The notes under the pieces: generated by a model | What the model was told of the DNA's origin: nothing | Database searches by the model: none | The model's input: only the letters and a program-made list of their open reading frames with translations | Position numbers and translations under genes: made by a program | Shown here: positions 6,973 to 12,573 of the stretch, piece by piece | Position numbering within the stretch: the stretch's first letter is position 1 | How the letters are laid out: every line of letters starts with the position of its first letter | Origin: a virus | Virus record (IMG/VR): IMGVR_UViG_3300046652_000023 | Coordinates: 1 to 23,093 of that record | Strand: one strand, 5' to 3' | Length of the DNA: 23,093 bases

Positions 6973-7208
6973 CGGTTGCCGATCCTGACCGGGGCCGCGC
7001 CTCGTTCCGCTCGGATGGCATTGCCGCGTCGCTCGAGCTCCTCAACGGCGACGTCGACCAGGCCGAGCAGCTCGCCGGGCCGCAGCTTCAGGACGAGCGG
7101 GCGGTACTTCTCCCGCGCCCGACGTTGCTCATCGGCCAGGAGGCCCAGCGTGGCCGGGTAGGCCGGGATGGGTGGCAGGGCGCTCATGCCACGCCCGCAG
7201 AAATGCAC
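6969..7208 (-). CDS. Hypothetical small charged protein next to attP
   Basis: The product is 79 residues from ATG 7208, or 72 from an internal ATG at 7187 (MSALPPIPAYPA); neither has a strong ribosome site. The body is helical and charged (LADEQRRAREKYRPLVLKLR, then VDVAVEELERRGNAIRAERG), with no recognisable domain. Its stop overlaps the start of the LuxR-like gene, so the two form a unit. As the first gene left of the attachment site it would lie at the prophage end away from the integrase after integration. Confidence 0.6.
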   Translation of the reverse strand: MHFCGRGMSALPPIPAYPATLGLLADEQRRAREKYRPLVLKLRPGELLGLVDVAVEELERRGNAIRAERGAAPVRIGNR

Positions 7209-7437
7209 GCAGAGCGAGGCGGGAGAACGGGGCCTACAGGGGCTCCAGCGTGCTCAGTGGGAGCGTGTCGAGCATGCCGCCCGTTGCTTCGTAAACAACA
7301 GGTCCTCGGTTCGAATCCGAGTGTCGGCTCCACTTTCCCCTCGTTGAGCGCAACCTTTCGCGCGGAATGTCGCAACCCATCCCGCAGGACTACCCGCAGA
7401 AGGCCGCCGAGGATGCGTGAGCGGTCAGGCATCGGGG
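7209..7437. other. Intergenic region between two gene runs, containing attP
   Basis: This is the longest gap inside the leftward gene array (229 bases). It holds the tRNA-like attachment core (7283-7332) and two direct copies of CGCAACC (7349-7355 and 7371-7377) 22 bases apart. No convincing promoter hexamers were found for the genes to its left. Translated frames across it exist only as by-products of the tRNA sequence. Confidence 0.6.
7283..7332 (+). other. attP: Probable attP core: 3' half of a tRNA-Thr(CGU) gene
   Basis: The plus strand reproduces a tRNA from the anticodon arm to the CCA end. The anticodon stem is GTTGC/ACAAC (one C-A mismatch), the loop TTCGTAA has anticodon CGT (Thr) at 7290-7292, and the variable bases are AGGTC. 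The T stem is CTCGG/CCGAG around TTCGAAT (7305-7321), the acceptor strand is TGTCGGC (7322-7328), followed by T and CCA (7330-7332). The matching 5' acceptor strand GCCGACA is absent at the needed distance upstream, so this is not a whole tRNA. A tRNA 3' half beside a tyrosine integrase gene is the classic attP arrangement. Recombination would restore the host tRNA on the integrase side. Confidence 0.8.
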
Positions 7438-7584
7438 CTACCGGGCTCGGATGATGCGGGGTGTCCGGACGGGGTGGCCGAGGCCCTTGCGCCAGGCCAT
7501 CATCCGAAAGCGGCGGGCGATGATCTCCAAGATCGGAGAGGCGCGGTCGATGGCGCGGAGGGTCACGGTGATGTCCTCGCTCAT
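7438..7584 (-). CDS. Small basic protein at the integrase end of the early operon
   Basis: The product is 48 residues, beginning MSEDITVTLRAIDRASPILE. ATG 7584 overlaps the upstream TGA, which argues against a longer start in the same frame. The second half is strongly basic (IIARRFRMMAWRKGLGHPVR, then TPRIIRAR), compatible with nucleic-acid or membrane-surface binding. It is the last gene before attP. No family is recognised. Confidence 0.55.
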   Translation of the reverse strand: MSEDITVTLRAIDRASPILEIIARRFRMMAWRKGLGHPVRTPRIIRAR

Positions 7585-7706
7585 CCCTCGCCTCCCTGTC
7601 GAGCACTGGCCCGCATGAACTCGCGGCGATAGAACCAAGCGCCGAAGATCACTCCGGTCAAAAACAGCACGGGCCAGCCCGCAGCCAGGACCAGCATGGC
7701 GATCAT
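7581..7706 (-). CDS. 41-residue membrane protein
   Basis: ATG 7706 overlaps the upstream TGA, and its own TGA overlaps the next ATG. Residues 1-25 form one hydrophobic helix (MIAMLVLAAGWPVLFLTGVI, then FGAWFY), followed by a basic, Gly-ending tail (RREFMRASARQGGEG). It is one of several tiny coupled membrane proteins in this genome. The function is unknown; small membrane proteins near integrases sometimes act in exclusion, but nothing here shows it. Confidence 0.65.
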   Translation of the reverse strand: MIAMLVLAAGWPVLFLTGVIFGAWFYRREFMRASARQGGEG

Positions 7707-8053
7707 CGGCTCTCCTTCAGTTTCGCGGTCAAAGCACGGAGAGCAGCGGCAGGGGTGGGGCCTTCTGCGTCGATCCGGCCAATCGGCCCGTTGAGGTTGT
7801 AGGCCGAGGCCGTCCATACGTCGCGCAGCGGTCCGTCGTCCCCCTCGTCCCCGCCCCATTCGATCCGGTCGACGCGCCAACCCTTCTCAGCGGCCAGCGC
7901 GATAGCCTCAGCCCATGCGAGGTCTAACTCGCCACGAACGATCACCTCGGATGGCATCGCCGCGCGGATGGCATCGACGGTTCGCTGAATGAGGGCTTCG
8001 GTCTTACCGCCCTTCTGGCCGACAATCTGCAAAACGAATGGCGCCTTGCTCAC
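7703..8053 (-). CDS. Hypothetical protein downstream of integrase
   Basis: The product is 116 residues from GTG 8053, which overlaps the integrase TGA. The N-terminus MSKAPFVLQIVGQKGGKTEA has a hydrophobic beta-strand followed by a G-x-x-G-G-K-T sequence. This recalls, but does not match, a P-loop (MobB-like proteins begin in a similar way). The centre (WAEAIALAAEKGWRVDRIEW) is helical and the end (PTPAAALRALTAKLK) resembles the tail of small phage proteins. No Walker B is visible. Function unassigned. Confidence 0.6.
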   Translation of the reverse strand: MSKAPFVLQIVGQKGGKTEALIQRTVDAIRAAMPSEVIVRGELDLAWAEAIALAAEKGWRVDRIEWGGDEGDDGPLRDVWTASAYNLNGPIGRIDAEGPTPAAALRALTAKLKESR

Positions 8054-9174
8054 TTCGGGCCTCCTATCGCGCGCTGCATGACCTCGGCCGCGGCCACATC
8101 CGCGAGCTCCGCCTGGCTCGTGTACTTGCGCGCCATCGTCGCGGTGGCGTGGCCGGCGCGGCGCTCTCTGACGTCCTCGGGCACTCCAGCATCGGCGAGG
8201 ATCGTCAGCGAAGCGTGGCGCAGCTCGTGGGGCGTGATCCGAGGCAACTTCAGGCGCTCGCAGGCCGCGTCGAGCTCGGCGCCCACCTTGTGCGGCGGGG
8301 CGCCGGCGGGCGTGACGAAGATGTGGCCGAAGTGCGTCCAGCCCGGCTGGCGGGCCTCGGCCATCCGGACCTTGTGAGCGGCCAGGGCGGCGGACGCGAA
8401 CGCCGGGAGCGCGATTCGCTCGAGCGTCCGATCGGCCTTGGTCGGGACCAGGACCCAGGCGCCATCGCGGAACTGATGCTGCCCCGTGACGGCGATGCTC
8501 TTGCCGTCGAAGTCGTCCCAGGTCAGGCCGAGGGCCTCGGAGATCCGCAGGCCAGTCGCCAGCAGGACCGTCCAGAGCGGGCCGTACCAGTCGCCGGCGG
8601 TGCCTTCGATCAGAGCCCGGGCTTGCTCGACGCTCAGGACCGTCGCCTGGTGTGCCGGGGCGAGAACGGGCTCGACGCCGGCCATCGGCGAGCGGATCAG
8701 CAGGCGCCGGACGACCGCGCGGTTCAGGGCCTCGCGGAGCGTGCCGTAGACGTGGGCCCGCGTCGACGGTCGCTCAATCCCCTCGAGCATCCGGGCGATG
8801 GCCGAGGGACCGAGTCGCGAGAGCAGCACGTCGCCGATCGCCGGGATGATCCACGACTCGACGGCCCAGCGGCGGCCGCGCATCGTGGCGGGACGGACGT
8901 TCATCTCAGCCAGCCACGCGCGGAGATACGCCGCGAGCGTCAACCTGCGAGTCGGCACGAGCTCGGCGTCGCGCTCCTCGAGCAGAGCCGCCAGCAGCTC
9001 CTTGGCTCGCTCCCGCGTGTTGTCGTGCCAGGGTGCGGCTCGCTCGACGCGGCGACCGTCCGGCATCGACACGGCCGCCGTCCACTTGCCGCCCCGCCGG
9101 CGCCGGAACAGGCTGCCCTCGTTGTGCGAGCGAACCAGAACACCTCCCCGTGGCGCTGATTGTATCGGCTGCAC
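8050..9174 (-). CDS. int: Tyrosine-type site-specific integrase
   Basis: The product is 374 residues. It catalyses integration at, and with Xis excision from, the tRNA-Thr site via the attP about 0.7 kb downstream. The N-terminal arm-binding part contains GSLFRRRRGGKWTAAVSMPD. The SAM-like core-binding domain spans about residues 80-165. The catalytic domain has R210 (ATGLRISEALGL), K246, H316 and R319 (HELRH), H342 (AGHATATMA) and the nucleophile Y351 (RKYTS). The start is GTG 9174, directly after the TAG of the HNH gene, whose last codons supply AAGGAG at good spacing. All catalytic residues are intact. Confidence 0.96.
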   Translation of the reverse strand: MQPIQSAPRGGVLVRSHNEGSLFRRRRGGKWTAAVSMPDGRRVERAAPWHDNTRERAKELLAALLEERDAELVPTRRLTLAAYLRAWLAEMNVRPATMRGRRWAVESWIIPAIGDVLLSRLGPSAIARMLEGIERPSTRAHVYGTLREALNRAVVRRLLIRSPMAGVEPVLAPAHQATVLSVEQARALIEGTAGDWYGPLWTVLLATGLRISEALGLTWDDFDGKSIAVTGQHQFRDGAWVLVPTKADRTLERIALPAFASAALAAHKVRMAEARQPGWTHFGHIFVTPAGAPPHKVGAELDAACERLKLPRITPHELRHASLTILADAGVPEDVRERRAGHATATMARKYTSQAELADVAAAEVMQRAIGGPK

Positions 9175-9928
9175 CTACGTCGGCTCCTTCCAGCTTCGGC
9201 CCTCCAGGACTAGCTGAATGGCCCGCGGCGATACGCCGAACCGCCGCGCCTGTTGGGCTTGAGTCGTTGTCGCGGCCTCTCGCCGAATGGTCCGCGCTGC
9301 TTCCATCGTGAGCTTCGGCAACCCTGGATTCCAACGGCCGCCGCTCCGCGCTCGACCTTTGGCTTTCATGTCGCCCATGTTCTCCGCGGGGGTGCCGAGC
9401 TCCAGGTGATCCGGCCTCACGCACCAGGTGTTGTCGCAGCGATGCATCACGCACATCCCCGCCGGGACCGGACCGTTGGTGAGTTCCCAGGCCACGCGGT
9501 GGGCGTATTCGTGTCGCCGCCGGATCGAGATCCGACCGTATCTCTGGTGTCCTCGGTCGCCCTTCCACTCCCAGCAGGTCGGCCCTTTCTGCACCCGGTC
9601 CCAGAACCCCTCCAGGCTCGACTGCGCGACCCACTCGTGGAAGCACTCGCGGCTGCAATAGCGACGCCCGAGAGCGACCTCGGCGCCGCACATCCGGCAC
9701 GTTCCCATACCCATCCTCGGCTAGTAGTGTCCTCTCATTATAGCCCCTCCGTGTCCGCGCATTGGCGTAGGCATAGATGTCCTCGATTGCGATTCGGGTC
9801 AGACGGCGACCGAGCTGGACGTAGGGCAGACGGCCGGCCAGGCACTCGCGGCGCACGAAGTCCGGGGACACGGACAGCAGGTTCGCTGCCGTGGCTACGG
9901 AGATCCAGCCGGGTGCCTGGTCGGTCAT
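8906..9928 (-). CDS. xis: Excisionase-type MerR-like HTH frame; only the first ~65 codons (9734-9928) are credible
   Basis: ATG 9928 overlaps the stop of the upstream gene. Residues 1-65 are a complete winged HTH of the excisionase/AlpA kind: ISVATAANLLSVSPDFVRRE, GRLPYVQLGRRLTRIAIED, then a short helix YAYANART. Such proteins bind attachment sites and bias integrase toward excision, and this one lies just upstream of int. The frame then continues without a stop through the HNH gene and into int (340 codons in all), but that extension reads those genes out of frame and has no domain. The other two frames carry stops just where a normal Xis would end (TAA at 9740-9738, TAG at 9723-9721). The native end may therefore have been lost by an indel or by HNH insertion. 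Confidence 0.6.
   Translation of the reverse strand: MTDQAPGWISVATAANLLSVSPDFVRRECLAGRLPYVQLGRRLTRIAIEDIYAYANARTRRGYNERTLLAEDGYGNVPDVRRRGRSRASLLQPRVLPRVGRAVEPGGVLGPGAERADLLGVEGRPRTPEIRSDLDPAATRIRPPRGLGTHQRSGPGGDVRDASLRQHLVREAGSPGARHPRGEHGRHESQRSSAERRPLESRVAEAHDGSSADHSARGRDNDSSPTGAAVRRIAAGHSASPGGPKLEGADVGAADTISATGRCSGSLAQRGQPVPAPAGRQVDGGRVDAGRSPRRASRTLARQHAGASQGAAGGSARGARRRARADSQVDARGVSPRVAG
9175..9714 (-). CDS. HNH homing-type endonuclease with zinc finger and C-terminal HTH
   Basis: The product is 179 residues from ATG 9714; an ATG at 9708 has GAGG six bases upstream and may be the true start. The N-terminus holds a four-Cys zinc site (CRMC at 6-9, YCSREC at 20-25). The HNH_3 core follows at about residues 47-115: CWEWKG, HEYAHRVAWELTNG, then VMHRCDNTWCVRPDHLELGT with the catalytic His and Asn-type positions, and PAENMGDMKAKGR. 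The C-terminus has an HTH-like stretch (AARTIRREAATTTQAQQARR, then FGVSPRAIQLV). It is a free-standing endonuclease lodged between the excisionase-type gene and the integrase, and probably a selfish element. Confidence 0.9.
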   Translation of the reverse strand: MGMGTCRMCGAEVALGRRYCSRECFHEWVAQSSLEGFWDRVQKGPTCWEWKGDRGHQRYGRISIRRRHEYAHRVAWELTNGPVPAGMCVMHRCDNTWCVRPDHLELGTPAENMGDMKAKGRARSGGRWNPGLPKLTMEAARTIRREAATTTQAQQARRFGVSPRAIQLVLEGRSWKEPT

Positions 9929-10287
9929 GGCAGCGGCGGCCAGGCTGGCGCCGTCTCGGCCTCATCTTGCGGGAGCCGATGCTTGCCGAACTCCAGGCGC
10001 TCGCCCTCGGGCAGAACCGCGACGGTGAAGCCCTCGCAGGGGCAGGCGTCCTGCTGCTCCAAGTCGTACTCGATCTTGCCCACGACGTGATGCACCATCC
10101 GCCTCTCTCCGGTGAGCATGTAGCAGTGGGTCGGGTCGCGCCGGGTCGGCTTGTGATGGCTTCGCTTGCCATGCCCACAGCGTGTGCAATCGCCCTCGCC
10201 ACGGTTGGTCCGGTCGAAGCCCACGAGACACGAGCCGTTGCAGGTGGGGCAGTAGCCGCCGATCAGGTTGTGCTTGGGGAGGCTCAT
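9925..10287 (-). CDS. Zinc-binding hypothetical protein
   Basis: The product is 120 residues; ATG 10287 overlaps the previous stop. The N-terminus has two knuckles, YCPTCNGSC (about 12-20) and CTRCGHGKR (about 34-42), a DnaJ-like zinc-ribbon arrangement, and a further CPC lies near residue 84. The rest has a beta-rich pattern (MVHHVVGKIEYDL, then EGFTVAVLPEGERLEFGKH). Likely a small nucleic-acid- or protein-binding factor. Function unknown. Confidence 0.65.
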   Translation of the reverse strand: MSLPKHNLIGGYCPTCNGSCLVGFDRTNRGEGDCTRCGHGKRSHHKPTRRDPTHCYMLTGERRMVHHVVGKIEYDLEQQDACPCEGFTVAVLPEGERLEFGKHRLPQDEAETAPAWPPLP

Positions 10288-10664
10288 CGGATGTCCCTCG
10301 GCGGCACCCTGAATTCGTAGTGCCCGCCGCGGCGAGACGAGTACCAGCAGAACAGCCAGAAGTGGTCGACGTTGCTTTCGAGCGAGGCGAGCATCGACTC
10401 ATGCCCGGACCAACCGCCCGTGCTGACGCTGTAGCGCCGCTTGAGCGTGCAGGTCTTGCAGTCGCGTCTGCGGGTGCCCCAAACCACGAAGTAGTCAGGC
10501 CAGCGCCAGCGGACCTGGAGATAGGCCATGAGAGCATCCCAATCAGCCTCAGCCGGCCAGTGCTCAATGCGCATCAGCTCGACGTCGCTCGGGTACTCGC
10601 CGAGGCCGTTGACCGGATCTTCAGCCGCCTCCTGGCGCCACTTCGAGGGGTCGATCGTCGTCAT
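10284..10664 (-). CDS. Hypothetical protein
   Basis: The product is 126 residues; ATG 10664 overlaps the TGA of the resolvase gene (ATGA), fixing the start. The composition is aromatic-rich (WPAEADWDALMAYLQVRWRW, then PDYFVVWGTRRR). There is one CKTC motif (about residue 73) and an unusual tryptophan- and glycine-rich stretch, GGWSGHESMLASLESNVDHF, near the C-terminus. No domain is recognised. Position among replication and recombination genes suggests DNA metabolism or host takeover. Confidence 0.65.
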   Translation of the reverse strand: MTTIDPSKWRQEAAEDPVNGLGEYPSDVELMRIEHWPAEADWDALMAYLQVRWRWPDYFVVWGTRRRDCKTCTLKRRYSVSTGGWSGHESMLASLESNVDHFWLFCWYSSRRGGHYEFRVPPRDIR

Positions 10665-11143
10665 CGCGCGCCGTCCGCCCAGGCGACTGCCACGGCTAAG
10701 GCGGCCCACACGTCCTTGCTGACCCCGTAGAGCGGGCCAGGGGCGCGCTTGGTGCCCTTCGCATGCTCCCCGCCGAAGCGGTCGAGCAGGGCCTGGCGGA
10801 TGTTCGCGTCCTTGGCCTTGGCCGAGTGGCAGAGGTGCGTCTTGACGGCCAGGCGCCGGAGGTATTCGACCGGCGTGTCGCGGCAGGCGGCCTCCTCGAA
10901 TCGGCCGGCCCAGCGCACGGTCTGGAAGACCTCGCGGCCGACCGGCATGCCGTAGCTGGCAATCTCCTCGATGACGACGACGTCCGCCCACTTCGCCTGG
11001 CCGCGGTTGAGGCTGTCGAGCAGCTCCTGGTTCGGGGTGATGCCGAAGTTGTCGGGGCCCTCGATGCCGGGAGCCAGAGTCACCCAGGCCGACTGCTCGG
11101 AGCCGGGGTCAATCGCCAAGATGCGGTCAGATCCAGTCGTCAC
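10661..11143 (-). CDS. RuvC-like Holliday junction resolvase
   Basis: The product is 160 residues from GTG 11143, preceded by AGGAGG at six bases. Upstream codons in the same frame belong to the overlapping HNH gene region. The RNase H-fold signature is clear: ILAIDPGSEQSAW with D12, VVVIEEIAS with E59/E60, a conserved middle segment (VEYLRRLAVKTHLCHSAKAK), then D112 (KDANIRQAL) and D144/D157 in VSKDVWAALAVAVAWAD. It would cut four-way junctions or branched DNA before packaging, complementing the YqaJ/RecT pair. Its first 17 bases overlap the 3' end of the HNH gene. Confidence 0.88.
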   Translation of the reverse strand: MTTGSDRILAIDPGSEQSAWVTLAPGIEGPDNFGITPNQELLDSLNRGQAKWADVVVIEEIASYGMPVGREVFQTVRWAGRFEEAACRDTPVEYLRRLAVKTHLCHSAKAKDANIRQALLDRFGGEHAKGTKRAPGPLYGVSKDVWAALAVAVAWADGAR

Positions 11144-11573
11144 GTTCTGCCTCCTGCTCGATGGGCCAGCGCTGCCCGTTGACAATGCGCGTGATGTGCC
11201 CACGGCTCACTCCATACGTCTCGGCCAGACGGACGATGTTGCCGTGCAGCCCTGGCCGGCCCTCGGAGCGAATGGCTGCTATCTGATCGGCGGACAACCG
11301 GGCATGCCGATTTCGACTCCCCAACGTCGTACGCCCCTTGACGGCCGCATCTCGCATGTTGTCGAGCTGGGTGCCGAGGAATAGGTGCGTGATCTCGTAG
11401 CAGAGCGGCGTGTCGCAGTGGTGACAGACCATCTTTCCCGGCGGGATCGGGCCGTAGGCTTCCTCCCACGTCAGGCGATGGACTTTGACCATACGGCCGC
11501 CGTGCCAAGTCGCGCCATAGCCGCGATTGGTCGAGCCGGTCCAGAGGCGGCACGGCTCGGTGAGTTCAGTCAT
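11127..11573 (-). CDS. HNH homing-type endonuclease with C-terminal HTH
   Basis: The product is 148 residues; ATG 11573 overlaps the TGA of the zinc gene. The HNH_3 region is at about residues 8-80: CRLWTGSTNRGYG, VHRLTWEEAYGPIPPGKMVC, HHCDTPLC, then THLFLGTQLDNMRDAAVKGR. The usual N-P-x-H ahead of the last His reads YEITH, so one conserved Asn is replaced. An HTH module (ADQIAAIRSEG, then VRLAETYGVSRGHITRIVNG) follows. The protein ends RDDWI, the same last residues as the upstream zinc protein, because a 15-base sequence is duplicated at both ends of the gene. It resembles, but is not identical to, the HNH gene at 9175-9714. Confidence 0.88.
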   Translation of the reverse strand: MTELTEPCRLWTGSTNRGYGATWHGGRMVKVHRLTWEEAYGPIPPGKMVCHHCDTPLCYEITHLFLGTQLDNMRDAAVKGRTTLGSRNRHARLSADQIAAIRSEGRPGLHGNIVRLAETYGVSRGHITRIVNGQRWPIEQEAERDDWI

Positions 11574-11884
11574 ATCCAGTCGTCCTTCTCGGGTTGTCCA
11601 TCGGGTTGCGGGGTCTCGGATGGCTGCATCGGGCCGGGGCTACCTGGGCTCTCGCCGCGCTCGAGCAGCGGCCAGCGCCCCTTGACTCGGCTGCGGCAGG
11701 CTTCGACGTTCAGGCAGCGAGCGACCGCCTTGGGCGCCGAGTCGTCTCGGTACCAGGCCAGGCGCAGGGTGATGGTGCCGAACTCGTCGTGATGCCCACA
11801 GATCCCGCAGTCGGTCTGGAGGCGCAGCTCGAGCGGCACGTCGACGTCGGGCTCCGTGTCGAAGTACGGCTGTGACCGGCTCAC
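11570..11884 (-). CDS. Zinc-binding hypothetical protein
   Basis: The product is 104 residues from GTG 11884, which overlaps the previous stop (GTGA). A Cys/His cluster CGICGHHDEFGTITLRLAWY (about 26-45) plus a distal CLNVEACRSR (about 57-66) form a plausible four-Cys zinc ribbon. The C-terminal third is Pro/Gly/Ser-rich and ends KDDWI. Before the HNH gene arrived it probably overlapped the resolvase gene directly. Function unknown; zinc-ribbon proteins of this kind often bind DNA. Confidence 0.65.
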   Translation of the reverse strand: MSRSQPYFDTEPDVDVPLELRLQTDCGICGHHDEFGTITLRLAWYRDDSAPKAVARCLNVEACRSRVKGRWPLLERGESPGSPGPMQPSETPQPDGQPEKDDWI

Positions 11885-12573
11885 GTCTCGCCTGCCCAGT
11901 CGTCGATCGTCTCAGGCTCGGGTCTGGGCAGCAGTTCGCCGAGTCGCTGTAGGGTGCGTCGGTCCGCCTCGGGACTCCCTCGCTCCAGCTGGCGCGGGCT
12001 AGTGCCGTTGGCCCGCGGGTTCTCGCCGTTCTCCCGTCGCGACCTTGGTCGAGCCCCCGCTTGCGGGGGTTTGGGGGTAGTAGATTCGGATTCGGTCGGG
12101 TCGGGTCGGGGGCTAGCCCCGGGTGCTAGGGTTTTGCTTGAAGCACTCTCTAGCACGGTGCTAGGCGTTTGCTTGGCTGGCACATCGCTAGCACCGTGCT
12201 TGGATTGTGCTAGGTTTCGTGCTCGGGAGAGGCCCCCAAGGCGCCCGGCTTCCGCCTTCTTCTTTCGCTCGGCGTGGACCTCAGACCGGCTCTTGTTGTG
12301 CGCCAAGAAGTCGTGCAAGCGGTAGCCGATGCGGCATCGCTCGAAAAGTCCAGCGCGGAATCCCGGAGCGATTAGGAGCAGCGCCTCGATCTCCTCGGGC
12401 CTGGCATCGAGGGCTATCAGGGCCGCTTCGGAGAGCTTGCCGTCGGTCAGGTAGCGGTTCGAGTAGCTGACCGCGCGCCAGTAGAGCCCGCAGGCGGCGT
12501 TCCGGGTCTTGGCCGGCATGTTCTTGACCTTCGGGTGGTCGTAGAAGTCGTCGTCGACGCGGCCCCAGGGCAT
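11881..12573 (-). CDS. Replication initiation/helicase-loader type protein; gene contains the probable origin
   Basis: The product is 230 residues; ATG 12573 overlaps the upstream TGA. The N-terminal ~110 residues resemble phage replisome-organiser DNA-binding domains. They start PWGRVDDDFYDHPKVKNM, followed by a helical LYWRAVSYSNRYLTDGKLSE and RIGYRLHDFLAHNKSRSEVH. From about residue 115 to 200 the protein is a low-complexity Ser/Pro/Lys/Ala linker. Its DNA is an array of repeats and palindromes (12061-12222). A short acidic C-terminus (ELLPRPEPETIDDWAGET) may contact a helicase. The layout matches lambda O and similar initiators, whose genes carry their own origin. The family assignment is moderate; the internal repeats strengthen it. 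Confidence 0.68.
   Translation of the reverse strand: MPWGRVDDDFYDHPKVKNMPAKTRNAACGLYWRAVSYSNRYLTDGKLSEAALIALDARPEEIEALLLIAPGFRAGLFERCRIGYRLHDFLAHNKSRSEVHAERKKKAEAGRLGGLSRARNLAQSKHGASDVPAKQTPSTVLESASSKTLAPGASPRPDPTESESTTPKPPQAGARPRSRRENGENPRANGTSPRQLERGSPEADRRTLQRLGELLPRPEPETIDDWAGET
12109..12222. repeat. ori: Iteron array: probable phage replication origin
   Basis: Direct repeats of GTGCTAGG occur at 12123-12130, 12158-12165 and 12207-12214, with a one-base variant (GTGCTTGG) at 12196-12203. The first two extend to 18 bases with 16 identical (GTGCTAGG-N2-TTTGCTTG). Inverted copies CTAGCAC at 12150-12156 and 12188-12194 face neighbouring repeats to make near-perfect palindromes (CTAGCAC-G-GTGCTAG at 12150-12164; CTAGCAC-C-GTGCTtG at 12188-12202). 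A 12-base palindrome GGGGCTAGCCCC lies at 12109-12120. The repeats are out of codon phase and fall in a linker, so protein sequence does not explain them. Local GC is lower than in the flanks. Confidence 0.75.

Noticed and set aside
7250-7332. A complete tRNA-Thr gene
   Set aside because: A D-arm-like GCTC...GAGC lies upstream, but it is about 14 bases too far from the anticodon stem and no GCCGACA acceptor strand is present; only the 3' half is tRNA.
7184-7606. Minus-strand 140-codon frame containing the stretch EPTLGFEPRTCCLRS
   Set aside because: This is the translation of the complement of a tRNA T-arm/anticodon region, a common false gene; the DNA is the attP core.
8038-9159. 373-codon plus-strand frame
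   Set aside because: It is antisense to the integrase, which has all catalytic residues.
9738-9743. TATAAT on the minus strand as a promoter for the HNH and integrase genes
   Set aside because: No -35-like hexamer at 16-18 bases and no extended -10; it lies in the Xis coding tail.
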